Positions 27,801 to 35,134 of a stretch of DNA of 64,000 bases are shown here, in pieces. The position numbers and the translations under genes were made by a program. Source of the DNA: Sulfurospirillum diekertiae (GTDB taxonomy: Bacteria; Campylobacterota; Campylobacteria; Campylobacterales; Sulfurospirillaceae); the NCBI RefSeq assembly GCF_011769985.2, contig NZ_CP039734.2, positions 930,001 to 994,000 on the forward strand, given 5' to 3'. The notes beneath the pieces are model-generated. The model was not told where the DNA came from and searched no databases. It saw only the letters and a program-made list of their open reading frames with translations. The number at the start of each line of letters is the position of its first letter. The stretch's first letter is position 1.

Positions 27801-28907
27801 ACTGGATATTGTCCCCATATTTGGGATAGTTACATAAATAGGGTCTTTTAAAATTGTTGTTACTGAGGTTGAATTATACGTATTAAGATATCCTTGAGAA
27901 TAAATCCCTGCCCATTTGATTGTTGCCGTTGTTGGTATGTTAAGTTGAGCTTGAGATGAGTTATTATAATTTCGGGTTATCCCATCAACATCGATATATT
28001 GTAGATTTAAATCAGAGTTGGTTAGGTTTCCAGTATAATCATAACAGACACCATTATTTTGAACACATAAAACCGTATTGCCAATAACTTGTAATCCACC
28101 TTTAATATTTCGAGTTGTTACAGGATTACGAATGGCAAATTCACGTTCACCTATGGTAACGGTTGGGTTGTCATCATTTAAAATAGTACCTGTTGCCGTT
28201 GTTCTTGAAATTGTTGCTCCAGAAGCATTAGACAAAGTAACAGTAAAAGTTTCATCAGGTTCAATCACTGTATCACCAAGAATAGGAACTGAAATGGTCT
28301 GAGTGGTTGTACCAACTGAGGTAAAAGTCAATGTCCCACTTGTAGTAATATAGTCACTTCCAGCGGTTGCTGTTCCGTTAGCAGTTGTATAATTGACACT
28401 TGCATTAGCACTTGGCGATAGCGTTACAGTAAAATTCATATATGAAGTTCCACTGTTACCTTCTGCCAAAGATGCATCAGCAATAGAAAGTGTGGGCAAT
28501 GAAAAAGTTCCATTTAGGCTGTACCCTGTAGTACTTGAATTACTTCGAGTTAATTGTAGTGTATAGGTGCCAGCAGATACGGCAATATTTCCTGTTGTAG
28601 AGTTTCCTTTTGTAACCGTGCCAGACGTCCATGTAGCTGTGGAAGAACACGTTCCTGTAGGAAATAAAGAAGCTGTTAAACTTCTTGTTCCAGAACCAGA
28701 ACTAGTATTGTTTATAGTTAAGTTTAGTGTCCCAGGTTGAGAAACATTGATTGTATAATAATCGGCAGTAAAACTGTTATTACTATGACTATACGTTGTT
28801 GCAGTTGTATTCCAAGTTCCTTGTAAGGGGCCAGTACATGCTCCCCAACTTATCACATGAAAAAAAATGATTAAAAAGATGAATAAGAATAAGCTATTTT
28901 TTTTCAT
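24810..28907 (-). CDS. Large exported Calx-beta adhesin-like protein of the pilin cassette
   Basis: A 1365-residue exported protein, the largest in the window. Signal peptide at about 1-22, then a PPC-like beta domain (about 25-135), a Calx-beta domain (about 140-255, with LAEGNSGTSYMNFTVTLSPS and VIEPDETFTVTLSNA), and a long region like those in DUF11-type surface proteins (ALVVVYEDSNSSLKNISVYD to YFPSVVAFTTELYEP). Asn/Thr-rich beta modules fill the rest. It heads an operon of three prepilin-like proteins, so by position it could be a MshQ- or PilY1-like tip protein; that is inference. An exact 12-mer (25126) encodes PLHVNN. Another (28928) lies in the leader. Confidence 0.85.
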   Translation of the reverse strand: MKKNSLFLFIFLIIFFHVISWGACTGPLQGTWNTTATTYSHSNNSFTADYYTINVSQPGTLNLTINNTSSGSGTRSLTASLFPTGTCSSTATWTSGTVTKGNSTTGNIAVSAGTYTLQLTRSNSSTTGYSLNGTFSLPTLSIADASLAEGNSGTSYMNFTVTLSPSANASVNYTTANGTATAGSDYITTSGTLTFTSVGTTTQTISVPILGDTVIEPDETFTVTLSNASGATISRTTATGTILNDDNPTVTIGEREFAIRNPVTTRNIKGGLQVIGNTVLCVQNNGVCYDYTGNLTNSDLNLQYIDVDGITRNYNNSSQAQLNIPTTATIKWAGIYSQGYLNTYNSTSVTTILKDPIYVTIPNMGTISSIPEVIDLYANGTYGYTYDTFAALPSLIGQTGATVNGWITGANIKANTGTDSSGLGNFGAWVLVVVYEDSNSSLKNISVYDGYKRVANAYGFNTVNITPTGFLTPTSGSINSTLSLFVGEGDKNIAGDKLYVNSTAINDTNAFYSTMSGFNANPNYSNTEGIDIQNHNIGVDGNTSHPQIIGNGTTSATITLTSTQDTYFPSVVAFTTELYEPRVCYVEAYYNADGNATLTSAKVGDIITIKTWIANMKKDASDGNLETAQKVQITMEHDDTNLAYKPESTQIQNVGESAYTSKTDANDSDIATFYSDTNTSVWNIGTGANGTNGGDLTPNVTNDPNNKAYISFKEKLQTSGDITIANVYKVSYENSSMGLRIGDESPVNIGVCKDFNSLITVSAPLGVFNVVNQNFSGSTNSKDGTTSDNALYTQIAGQDFNVKLLVLNTDYTTLKSYTGDVNLSLISEPNYLVADTDAQKQAKCDAASPLTTAQTISFTSESSKTLSLNYSTAYKNVAFKVAYNDSGTTKYVCSRDSFAIRPATYVMTTNAAHLVGGANYTLTVNAVTNNTAVNGYTQAITTNTTSLKALLDLIIPAGCNLPAAQNALNPMTFTNGIATYGTFTYNNVGDVNVTVSDNNWTTIDQNSNSDCLAESTASEPDGNGKVGCLIEKVQQFTFSPKQFNNQLALKNFNDGNFTYISNDNNMSAKALLTTTAVLNDAITTATNYTAKCYARNIDYTLALINNKNLSTSTTQNRIHYFDDTNATSHLENNATLAQAPFSSTEGNFTNGTASNLTSLFNFTRTITTADEPFKIAKNDFNITNVIDSNGTSGIDFNRTIDQNTTFYYGRVYSTDYRGPTNIDTTIRYEIYCKNCIKTDFNIIGVQSPTSLTWYQNPLHVNNDGNVTKFSSVGTTLINNLDETASGAIANGIETNTLKNAVAPYTDRIQMTPSSWCLLYNSSNTAATTNDFNVEFIRSGDWAGQGNLGKTVDVNSSVRTNRRMEW
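25126..25137. repeat. TTTACATGTAAA palindrome inside the adhesin-like gene
   Basis: Exact copy read as LHVN on the coding (minus) strand. Confidence 0.95.
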
Positions 28908-28927
28908 AACAACACCTCTAAAATATC

Positions 28928-28939
28928 TTTACATGTAAA
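28928..28939. repeat. TTTACATGTAAA palindrome upstream of the adhesin cassette
   Basis: Exact copy within CTTTACATGTAAAG, 20 bp before the adhesin-like start codon. This is where a regulator of the pilin operon could bind. Confidence 0.95.
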
Positions 28940-28976
28940 GGTAGAAAATACACACAAGTGTCGTGCACTACGCTAT

Positions 28977-29372
28977 TTACTCAGCTTTTTCTTTATTTAA
29001 GTATTGTGAAATACTTTCCATTAAACCAAACTCAGGGTAGAGGTTTACATCTAAAACGACTTGAGCGACACTGCCGTTATCAACATTAAAGACAAGGGGT
29101 GCGATAAAATTGATGGTTGATGTTTCGATAGGTGTGGCAATAATCATAATATTTAAAATAAGAATGTTTGTTTTTTCATTAATATCAAGCAAAGCTCTAA
29201 AATACTCAGGGATTTCAAATTCATAAGAGCGGATCATAAAAGGATTGATGAGTGTAAAGACAGTTGGGTCGGATTTAGAGATAAATTTGACAAAAAAATC
29301 ATCAAATTTTTCGAGTTCTACTTCTTTGATGGATTCAAATCCTGGGATCGGCGCTTTAACAGAGAAGATCAT
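28977..29372 (-). CDS. fliW: Flagellar assembly factor FliW
   Basis: Cytoplasmic 131-residue protein that binds flagellin and antagonises the translational repressor CsrA in flagellum-bearing bacteria. The opening FSVKAPIPGFESIKEVELE, FTLINPFMIRSYEFEIP in the middle and the C-terminal LYPEFGLMESISQYL match FliW. It is divergent from bamD, as I recall in Campylobacter. CsrA is not encoded in the window. Its expression separately from the adhesin gene is suggested by a 69-bp gap. Confidence 0.93.
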   Translation of the reverse strand: MIFSVKAPIPGFESIKEVELEKFDDFFVKFISKSDPTVFTLINPFMIRSYEFEIPEYFRALLDINEKTNILILNIMIIATPIETSTINFIAPLVFNVDNGSVAQVVLDVNLYPEFGLMESISQYLNKEKAE

Positions 29373-29538
29373 ACTATTCCTTTTGCAAAATAATTATTTT
29401 ATCTATTGTATCATTTTGTACGTTAAATGCGACAAGAACTCTGAAAGAAATCGTCTAAAATGGGAAATTATCTATTTTTATTTTAAGATAACAAAAAAGA
29501 AGATACAATAGGTTTTTTTAACACAAAGGATAGAGTAA

Positions 29539-30186
29539 ATGAAGATAATAAATGTTCTTATTGTGGCGTCATTGGTAGCTTTAATCAGTGGTTGTGCTTC
29601 TAAAGATAAAGAGGTTTTTAATATGCCAGCAACCTATTGGTATGAAGAGATCGCCAAAGAAATTAAAGCTCAAGATTTGGAAAAAGCAGACTCACGATAT
29701 ACATCTTTAGCCAGTGAGCACATCGAATCCCCACTGCTTCCAGATGCAATGATGATGCTTGCCAATGCGCATATTCAAGATGAAGAGTATGTTTTAGCCA
29801 ATTTTTACCTTGATGAGTATTTGAAACGTTATGGTAGTAAAGCCAACGCCGATCATGTTCGCTACATGAAAATCAAAGCAAACTATGAGGCATTCCCCAA
29901 TCCAAATAGAAATCAGCAACTTCTTTTAGATACGATTGTTCAAACCAAAGATTTTATAGCAAAATATCCTAACTCAAAATTCCGCCCTTTAGCGGAAACG
30001 ATTTTAGCAAGATTGGAAATGGGTGAGTATTTCTTAAATGAAAATATCAAAGATCTTTATAATCGTGTTGATAAGCCAGATGCAGCGCAATTATACGATG
30101 AAAAACTCAAAAAATCTTCTTTGGGTGACGCAAAAATTATAGAACCAAGTGTTCCTTGGTATCGTTCTTGGTTTGAGAAAAAGTAG
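29539..30186 (+). CDS. bamD: Outer-membrane assembly lipoprotein BamD
   Basis: Essential lipoprotein of the BAM complex that inserts outer-membrane beta-barrels. The 215 residues start with a lipoprotein signal ending LISGC, so Cys19 is the lipidated residue. The rest is TPR-like helical repeats (ANAHIQDEEYVLANFYLDEY). AAAGGATAGAG precedes the start. It is followed by lon on the same strand after a 116-bp gap holding a hairpin and a 12-mer near copy, an order I recall from Campylobacter. Confidence 0.92.
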   Translation: MKIINVLIVASLVALISGCASKDKEVFNMPATYWYEEIAKEIKAQDLEKADSRYTSLASEHIESPLLPDAMMMLANAHIQDEEYVLANFYLDEYLKRYGSKANADHVRYMKIKANYEAFPNPNRNQQLLLDTIVQTKDFIAKYPNSKFRPLAETILARLEMGEYFLNENIKDLYNRVDKPDAAQLYDEKLKKSSLGDAKIIEPSVPWYRSWFEKK

Positions 30187-30232
30187 CCACAAAAACTTTT
30201 TATTTACTTCTTTACTATACAATCTAATTACG

Positions 30233-30255
30233 GCATAAGAGCTTGACTCTTATGC
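30233..30255 (+). terminator. Hairpin between bamD and lon
   Basis: Perfect 9-bp stem GCATAAGAG/CTCTTATGC with a CTTGA loop. It is followed at once by CTTACATGTAAA (30257-30268), a near copy of the 12-mer, rather than by a T tract, so it is a weak or non-standard terminator or a leader structure of lon. Confidence 0.55.
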
Positions 30256-30302
30256 TCTTACATGTAAAATAACTAAAAACACACTATGACGGAGATTGAG
30301 AG

Positions 30303-32726
30303 ATGAAACTCAGTGATTATACCGCCTTTCCCGCGGACATTCCTATTGTCGTCGAAGACAATTTGTTTTTATACCCTTTTATGATTTCACCCCTTTTCTT
30401 AACGGATGATGAAAATATTCGTGCCGCGAATGACGCTTTAGAACATAACTCATTAGTGATGGTATGTACGGCAAAAGCTGGAAATGAGCATGGACGTGAT
30501 TTTAATGCGATTTATCCAGCCGGTGTTATTGGCTCTATTATGCGTAAAGTGGATCTGCCTGATGGAAGAGTCAAAATACTTTTTCAAGGTATGCAAAAAG
30601 GAAAAATTTTAAAAGAGCTCTCTTCTACACCCCTTCGTGCAACGATTGATTTGATTCATACGCACCGTACAGAAGCGATGAAAGTAGAAGCGACATTAGC
30701 CGTTTTGAGGGAAAAAATTGCACTTTTAGGAACATTGGGCGGACAATTTCCTCCTGATCTAATCAAAACGATTGAAGATAACAACGACATTCATCGCATT
30801 ACAGATTTGATTGCAAGTAGTATGAAGCTCAAAAAAGAGCAAGCCTATAAACTTTTTGTTGAAGAAGATGATGAAAGTAGATTACTCCAACTTATCGACT
30901 ATGTCATTGAAGAGATTGAATCAAGCAGACTTAAAAAAGAGATTAAAACCAAGGTTCATTCGCAAATCGAGAAGGTCAATAAAGAGTATTTTCTGAAAGA
31001 ACAGCTCAAGCAGATTCAAAAAGAGCTTGGAACGGACAATCAACGCGAAGAAGAGATCGAAGAGTATCGCAAAAAGCTTGAAACTAAAAAAGAGTATATG
31101 GAAGAAGATGCGTATAAAGAGATTAAAAAGCAAATTGATAAACTCTCCCGTATGCACCCTGATTCGGCTGATGCGAGTTTAATTCAAAGTTATCTTGACT
31201 GGGTGATTGAAATTCCTTTTGGTAAGGCAACCAAAAAGAACTTAGATGTTTTGGAAGTTAAATCACAGCTTGATAAAGACCATTATTCTCTGGAAAAACC
31301 AAAAGAACGTATTGAAGAGTTTTTTGCAGTGAGAGAGCTTCTTGCTAAACGAGGGCTTGCTGATAAATCAGCCAATGGCGCAATTTTATGTTTTGCAGGC
31401 CCTCCGGGTGTGGGTAAAACTTCTTTGGCAAACTCTATTGCCAAAGCACTTAAACGTAAACTTGTACGTATTGCTTTGGGTGGACTAGAGGATGTCAATG
31501 AGCTAAGAGGTCATAGACGAACCTATATTGGCGCAATGCCTGGACGTATTGTGCAAGGTATCATAGAAGCTGGAGAGATGAATCCGGTTGTGGTGCTTGA
31601 TGAGATTGATAAAGTCGCACGAAGTTTTAGGGGCGATCCTACGGCGGTACTTTTAGAAGTGCTTGATCCTGAGCAAAATAACAAATTTAGAGACTATTAT
31701 CTCAATTTCAATATTGACCTGAGCAAAGTCATTTTTATTGCTACCGCCAACGAAGTAGGCTCAATTCCTGCTCCACTGCGTGATCGTATGGAGTTTATCT
31801 TTGTAAACTCTTATACCCCACAAGAGAAGTATGAGATCGCGAAGAAGTATCTTATTCCTCAAGAACTCAAAAAGCATGGTTTGAAAAACAGTGAAGTGAA
31901 TATCTCCAAACCTACCTTGCAGTTGATTATTGCCAACTATACGCGCGAATCAGGGGTTAGAAATTTACGTCGTAGAATCGCAGATATTTTACGAAAAGTA
32001 GCGAAACAGCTTTTGATGGATTCTAATTTAGAAAAAGTAAGTATTACCAATACAAATCTGAAAGAGTTCTTGCCAAAAACTGTTTTTGAAATCGATGAAG
32101 TCGATAAAGAAAATAGTGTTGGTATTGTCAATGGTCTTGCTTGGACAAGTGTCGGTGGCGACGTCCTTAAAGTCGAAGCGATTCGTATCCAAGGAAAAGG
32201 CGGCATTCAAATTACAGGCTCACTCGGCGATGTCATGAAAGAGTCTGCCAAAATTGCGCTTAGCGTGGTGAAAGTCTTGATTGACAATGGCAAAATTGAT
32301 GTGCCGCTTTCTATCATTCCAACAACAGGGCTTGATAAAGAAGACAGTGCAAGAAAGGTCGAACCAAGTGATGTTTACAGACGTTATGACCTTCACATTC
32401 ACGTTCCAGAGGGTGCTACACCCAAAGATGGTCCAAGTGCAGGTGTAACGATGGCAACGGCAATTGCTTCTATTTTGTGCGATAAAAAAGTCAAAAGTGA
32501 CCTTGCAATGACTGGAGAGCTGACTTTGACAGGAAAGGTTTTACCGATTGGTGGATTGAAAGAGAAGCTGATTGCCGCATACAAAGCGAAGATTAAAACG
32601 GCGCTCATTCCTAAGAAAAACTATGAAAAAGATCTTGATGAAATTCCTGATGAAGTGAAAGAAAAGATGAAAATTATCCCAGTATCTCGTGTTGAAGAGG
32701 TGTTGGAGTATGCGTTAGTGAAGTAG
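30303..32726 (+). CDS. lon: ATP-dependent protease Lon
   Basis: Cytosolic AAA+ serine protease that degrades misfolded and regulatory proteins. The 807 residues cover the N-terminal substrate domain (to about 200), a coiled coil, the ATPase with Walker A GPPGVGKT near 366-373, and the protease domain. The catalytic Ser is near 712 in PKDGPSAGV and the Lys near 754 in [12 protein letters not shown] lies before the start. A clear terminator follows, facing the rpsF operon. Confidence 0.97.
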   Translation: MKLSDYTAFPADIPIVVEDNLFLYPFMISPLFLTDDENIRAANDALEHNSLVMVCTAKAGNEHGRDFNAIYPAGVIGSIMRKVDLPDGRVKILFQGMQKGKILKELSSTPLRATIDLIHTHRTEAMKVEATLAVLREKIALLGTLGGQFPPDLIKTIEDNNDIHRITDLIASSMKLKKEQAYKLFVEEDDESRLLQLIDYVIEEIESSRLKKEIKTKVHSQIEKVNKEYFLKEQLKQIQKELGTDNQREEEIEEYRKKLETKKEYMEEDAYKEIKKQIDKLSRMHPDSADASLIQSYLDWVIEIPFGKATKKNLDVLEVKSQLDKDHYSLEKPKERIEEFFAVRELLAKRGLADKSANGAILCFAGPPGVGKTSLANSIAKALKRKLVRIALGGLEDVNELRGHRRTYIGAMPGRIVQGIIEAGEMNPVVVLDEIDKVARSFRGDPTAVLLEVLDPEQNNKFRDYYLNFNIDLSKVIFIATANEVGSIPAPLRDRMEFIFVNSYTPQEKYEIAKKYLIPQELKKHGLKNSEVNISKPTLQLIIANYTRESGVRNLRRRIADILRKVAKQLLMDSNLEKVSITNTNLKEFLPKTVFEIDEVDKENSVGIVNGLAWTSVGGDVLKVEAIRIQGKGGIQITGSLGDVMKESAKIALSVVKVLIDNGKIDVPLSIIPTTGLDKEDSARKVEPSDVYRRYDLHIHVPEGATPKDGPSAGVTMATAIASILCDKKVKSDLAMTGELTLTGKVLPIGGLKEKLIAAYKAKIKTALIPKKNYEKDLDEIPDEVKEKMKIIPVSRVEEVLEYALVK

Positions 32727-32734
32727 AAAGAAGA

Positions 32735-32758
32735 AGCTAGATGGGAGACCATCTAGCT
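32735..32758. terminator. Bidirectional hairpin between lon and rpsR
   Basis: Perfect 10-bp stem AGCTAGATGG/CCATCTAGCT with loop GAGA (32735-32744, 32749-32758). The 12-mer at 32758 begins on its last base. Confidence 0.75.
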
Positions 32759-32769
32759 TTACATGTAAA
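32758..32769. repeat. TTTACATGTAAA palindrome between lon and rpsR
   Basis: Exact copy within CTTTACATGTAAAG, joined to the terminator stem and ending three bases before the rpsR stop codon. Confidence 0.95.
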
Positions 32770-32771
32770 GA

Positions 32772-33038
32772 CTATTGTTGAAGTTGTTCGAAAGGAACAG
32801 CCACAACTTTTTGAGTGTCGATGATGTAAGGAATAACTGCTGTAGCACGAGCGCGTTTGATCGCTAGTTCTACCATCTCTTGATGTCTTTTGCAGTTACC
32901 TGTTAAACGACGTGGCATAATTTTATATCTCTCTGAAAGAGAATGTCTCAAAATTTTTGCGTCTTTATAATCAATGTATTCTACTTTTGCTTCACAGTAT
33001 TTGCAATATTTGCGTGCAAATTTTCTTTTCTCTGCCAT
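32772..33038 (-). CDS. rpsR: 30S ribosomal protein S18
   Basis: Small-subunit ribosomal protein of 88 residues. It shows [17 protein letters not shown] with a cysteine pair near the N-terminus and the conserved [23 protein letters not shown]. It is the last gene of the rpsF-ssb-rpsR operon. Unlike the 10-bp gap between rpsF and ssb, the ssb-rpsR gap is 106 bp and holds copy E of the structured element, so rpsR may be processed or translated separately. Confidence 0.97.
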   Translation of the reverse strand: MAEKRKFARKYCKYCEAKVEYIDYKDAKILRHSLSERYKIMPRRLTGNCKRHQEMVELAIKRARATAVIPYIIDTQKVVAVPFEQLQQ

Positions 33039-33065
33039 TTTTTATCCTTTACTTATTTTTATAAC

Positions 33066-33115
33066 GACTCTTAGGCAAAGCCTAATTGTCACTAAAGCTT
33101 GCCTTCTTCAAGGCA
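33066..33115 (-). repeat. Structured intergenic element, copy E
   Basis: Lies between ssb and rpsR, read on the minus strand. Stem 1 is TGCCTT-GAAG-AAGGCA (33100-33105, 33110-33115). The sequence then runs AAGCTTTAGTG, almost identical to copy A. The final hairpin pairs GAC-TTAGGC with GCCTAA-GTC around a TTT loop (33066-33076, 33080-33090). Stem 4 is missing. It is preceded on the minus strand by the split-motif hairpin at 33120-33141. Confidence 0.65.
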
Positions 33116-33119
33116 GATA

Positions 33120-33141
33120 TTTTTACATAGAAATGTAAAAA
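33120..33141. repeat. Split version of the 12-mer forming a 9-bp hairpin
   Basis: TTTTTACAT and ATGTAAAAA (33120-33128, 33133-33141) are perfect inverted arms around AGAA. They are the two halves of the 12-mer family with four extra bases at the centre. The site is four bases from the ssb stop codon and could act as a terminator or processing hairpin. Confidence 0.7.
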
Positions 33142-33144
33142 TCG

Positions 33145-33657
33145 CTAAAACGGTATCTCGTCATCGTTAATATCGATGTCCGGAATTTCATGACCACTAT
33201 ATTCAGGAGTAGATTGTCTTGGATAGGCAGCTGGTTTTTGCTGGTTTGCATTATTGTAACCGACATTTGGCGTTGCCATAGGCTCACCACCATAACTACC
33301 ACCTTCTGCACCACCACTCTCTTGTCCACCACGTGAATCCATCATTTGAAGTGTTTCAACGGTAATAGAGTGCTTAGAGCGCTTTACTCCTTGTTGATCA
33401 GTCCATTGATCGAGCTTTAAACGGCCCTCCACCAATACTTTTTTGCCACGGCTTAAGTATTGATTGGCGATTTCTGCAGTACGTCCAAAAAAGGTGATGT
33501 CGATAAAGCAAACCTCTTCACCCTGGCTTCCATCTTGCTTTTTGAAGCGACGATTGGTCGCAAGTCCAGTGGTACAAACTGCACCACCATTGGGTAAATA
33601 GCGAAGTTCACAATCACGTGTGAGGTTACCAAGCATAATTACTCTATTGAACATCAT
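33145..33657 (-). CDS. ssb: Single-stranded DNA-binding protein
   Basis: Coats single-stranded DNA in replication, repair and recombination. The OB fold covers about residues 1-105 of 170. The linker is rich in Gly, Gln and Ser, and the acidic tip DIDINDDEIPF is the conserved partner-binding tail. AGGAG precedes the start ATGATG. It follows rpsF by 10 bases. Confidence 0.97.
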   Translation of the reverse strand: MMFNRVIMLGNLTRDCELRYLPNGGAVCTTGLATNRRFKKQDGSQGEEVCFIDITFFGRTAEIANQYLSRGKKVLVEGRLKLDQWTDQQGVKRSKHSITVETLQMMDSRGGQESGGAEGGSYGGEPMATPNVGYNNANQQKPAAYPRQSTPEYSGHEIPDIDINDDEIPF

Positions 33658-33667
33658 GGCTCCTTAA

Positions 33668-34075
33668 TTAAGCTTCAGTTGTAACAGTGTCTTCTACGAT
33701 CTCTTTAGATTCAACAACTGGTGCTGCTGGTGCATCACTCTTTTTAGTGATTTTATCAACTTGTTTGTTCCAGAATCTAAGTTCTTTTTGATTTTCAAAT
33801 TTAACAGTCATAAAGCGGATAAACTCTTCAGTAATTCTGATAAGTCTTTCAACTTCAGCAATAGCTGGTGTTGGGGCAGTAAAGTAAAATACTACGTAAG
33901 ATCCACGCTCAAATTTATCAATTTGATACGCAAGTTTGCGTGTACCCATCTCAAGTGTTGCAGCAATAACTGCACCATTTTTCTCTAAAATTTCTTTTAG
34001 AAAACTTAGTTTTGCTTGTAGTTCTTCTACGGTTAATGTAGGTTTTACTACAACAAGCAACTCATAATGTCGCAT
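33668..34075 (-). CDS. rpsF: 30S ribosomal protein S6
   Basis: Small-subunit ribosomal protein. The opening [20 protein letters not shown] and [20 protein letters not shown] are typical. At 135 residues it has an acidic and alanine-rich C-terminal extension ([17 protein letters not shown]) beyond the roughly 100-residue core. It is the first gene of rpsF-ssb-rpsR, after a 72-bp gap from holA, with AGGAG before its start. Confidence 0.97.
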   Translation of the reverse strand: MRHYELLVVVKPTLTVEELQAKLSFLKEILEKNGAVIAATLEMGTRKLAYQIDKFERGSYVVFYFTAPTPAIAEVERLIRITEEFIRFMTVKFENQKELRFWNKQVDKITKKSDAPAAPVVESKEIVEDTVTTEA

Positions 34076-34147
34076 CGTTTCTCCTTCTGGATTTCACCCA
34101 AATAGTGTGTATTTGAGTAAGGATTTTTAGAATAGGTGGGGATTATA

Positions 34148-35134
34148 CTACAAATAACTTTGAAGTTTTATTAAGCTTGAAAGTAAGTAACTGGTCTTTT
34201 CAACATTACCTATCTTCTTAAGACGGTATTCAGCATCAATCAATAGGTTGGAAAGCTTATGATACGTTGCAAGATCAATCTTTATAGAGTGTTGGGATCG
34301 TTGTGCGGCAAGTTGGGGAGGAAGAGGGTATCCAAGAATAGCTTTCGCATCAAATGTACCATACAATTTAATATAGGCGTGAAATAAAAAAAGCTGTGAA
34401 ACCTGTGCTTGAATGGCGTTAATAATGCGAATTTCCTCAACACCATCACCTTCAACAAGGCGTTCAAATTCCTCTTTGATATCTTTTTTCTCAAGTAATT
34501 TCGTGATAAAAGCGTCCATTGAAACGCTACCAAGTCCATAAACATGCGTGTTGATATCGTTGATACCAATTTCTTTATTCAACACCAAAAGCTTTTCGCA
34601 TTCATTGACACACAATGAAAGATCTTCGGTGTGAATCATATAGAGTTGTTGTAATGCGTAGCGATCAATGGAGAGCCCCACTGTATTAGCATGATTTTGA
34701 AGTAACTGAATAGCTTCATTAAAGTCTGCTTTAAAGAGACGTACAAAAACACCATCATTTTGTTTATCAAAAAGTTTGGTCAGAGGAGTCGCTTTTTTAT
34801 CTTCACCAAAATATTGATAGATAAAATAACTTGAATCATTTTTCGTACACAGTCCAACCAGTGTTTCAACTTCTTTTGTCGGAAGTGTTTTATCGGTTTT
34901 AACTATAAGAATGTTACGGTCACCAAAAAGGGAAGATTGCGCAAGAAAATTTTTAGCAGAGGTAAAGTTATACTCATCAAAATACATCATCACTTTTTCG
35001 TCACTCCCCGCCTTTAAAAGAGCCAAAAGTTGTTGGGTTAGTACATTGTTTTGATAGGCACATGCTCCATACAAAAGAGTTGACTTGGGGGCTTTTTGTG
35101 CTTTTAAAAGTCCTTCAAATTCTCTTCTATACAT
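34148..35134 (-). CDS. holA: DNA polymerase III delta subunit
   Basis: Opens the sliding clamp as part of the clamp loader. I place the start at the ATG at 35134 (328 residues), which has GAGGAG five bases upstream; an ATG at 35158 would add eight residues and lies deeper inside rnr. The N-terminal domain contains STLLYGACAYQNNVLTQQLL, and the helical C-terminus is typical of the delta family, which is poorly conserved in sequence. The assignment rests on length, pattern and my recollection of this neighbourhood. It overlaps the end of rnr by eight bases. Confidence 0.82.
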   Translation of the reverse strand: MYRREFEGLLKAQKAPKSTLLYGACAYQNNVLTQQLLALLKAGSDEKVMMYFDEYNFTSAKNFLAQSSLFGDRNILIVKTDKTLPTKEVETLVGLCTKNDSSYFIYQYFGEDKKATPLTKLFDKQNDGVFVRLFKADFNEAIQLLQNHANTVGLSIDRYALQQLYMIHTEDLSLCVNECEKLLVLNKEIGINDINTHVYGLGSVSMDAFITKLLEKKDIKEEFERLVEGDGVEEIRIINAIQAQVSQLFLFHAYIKLYGTFDAKAILGYPLPPQLAAQRSQHSIKIDLATYHKLSNLLIDAEYRLKKIGNVEKTSYLLSSLIKLQSYL

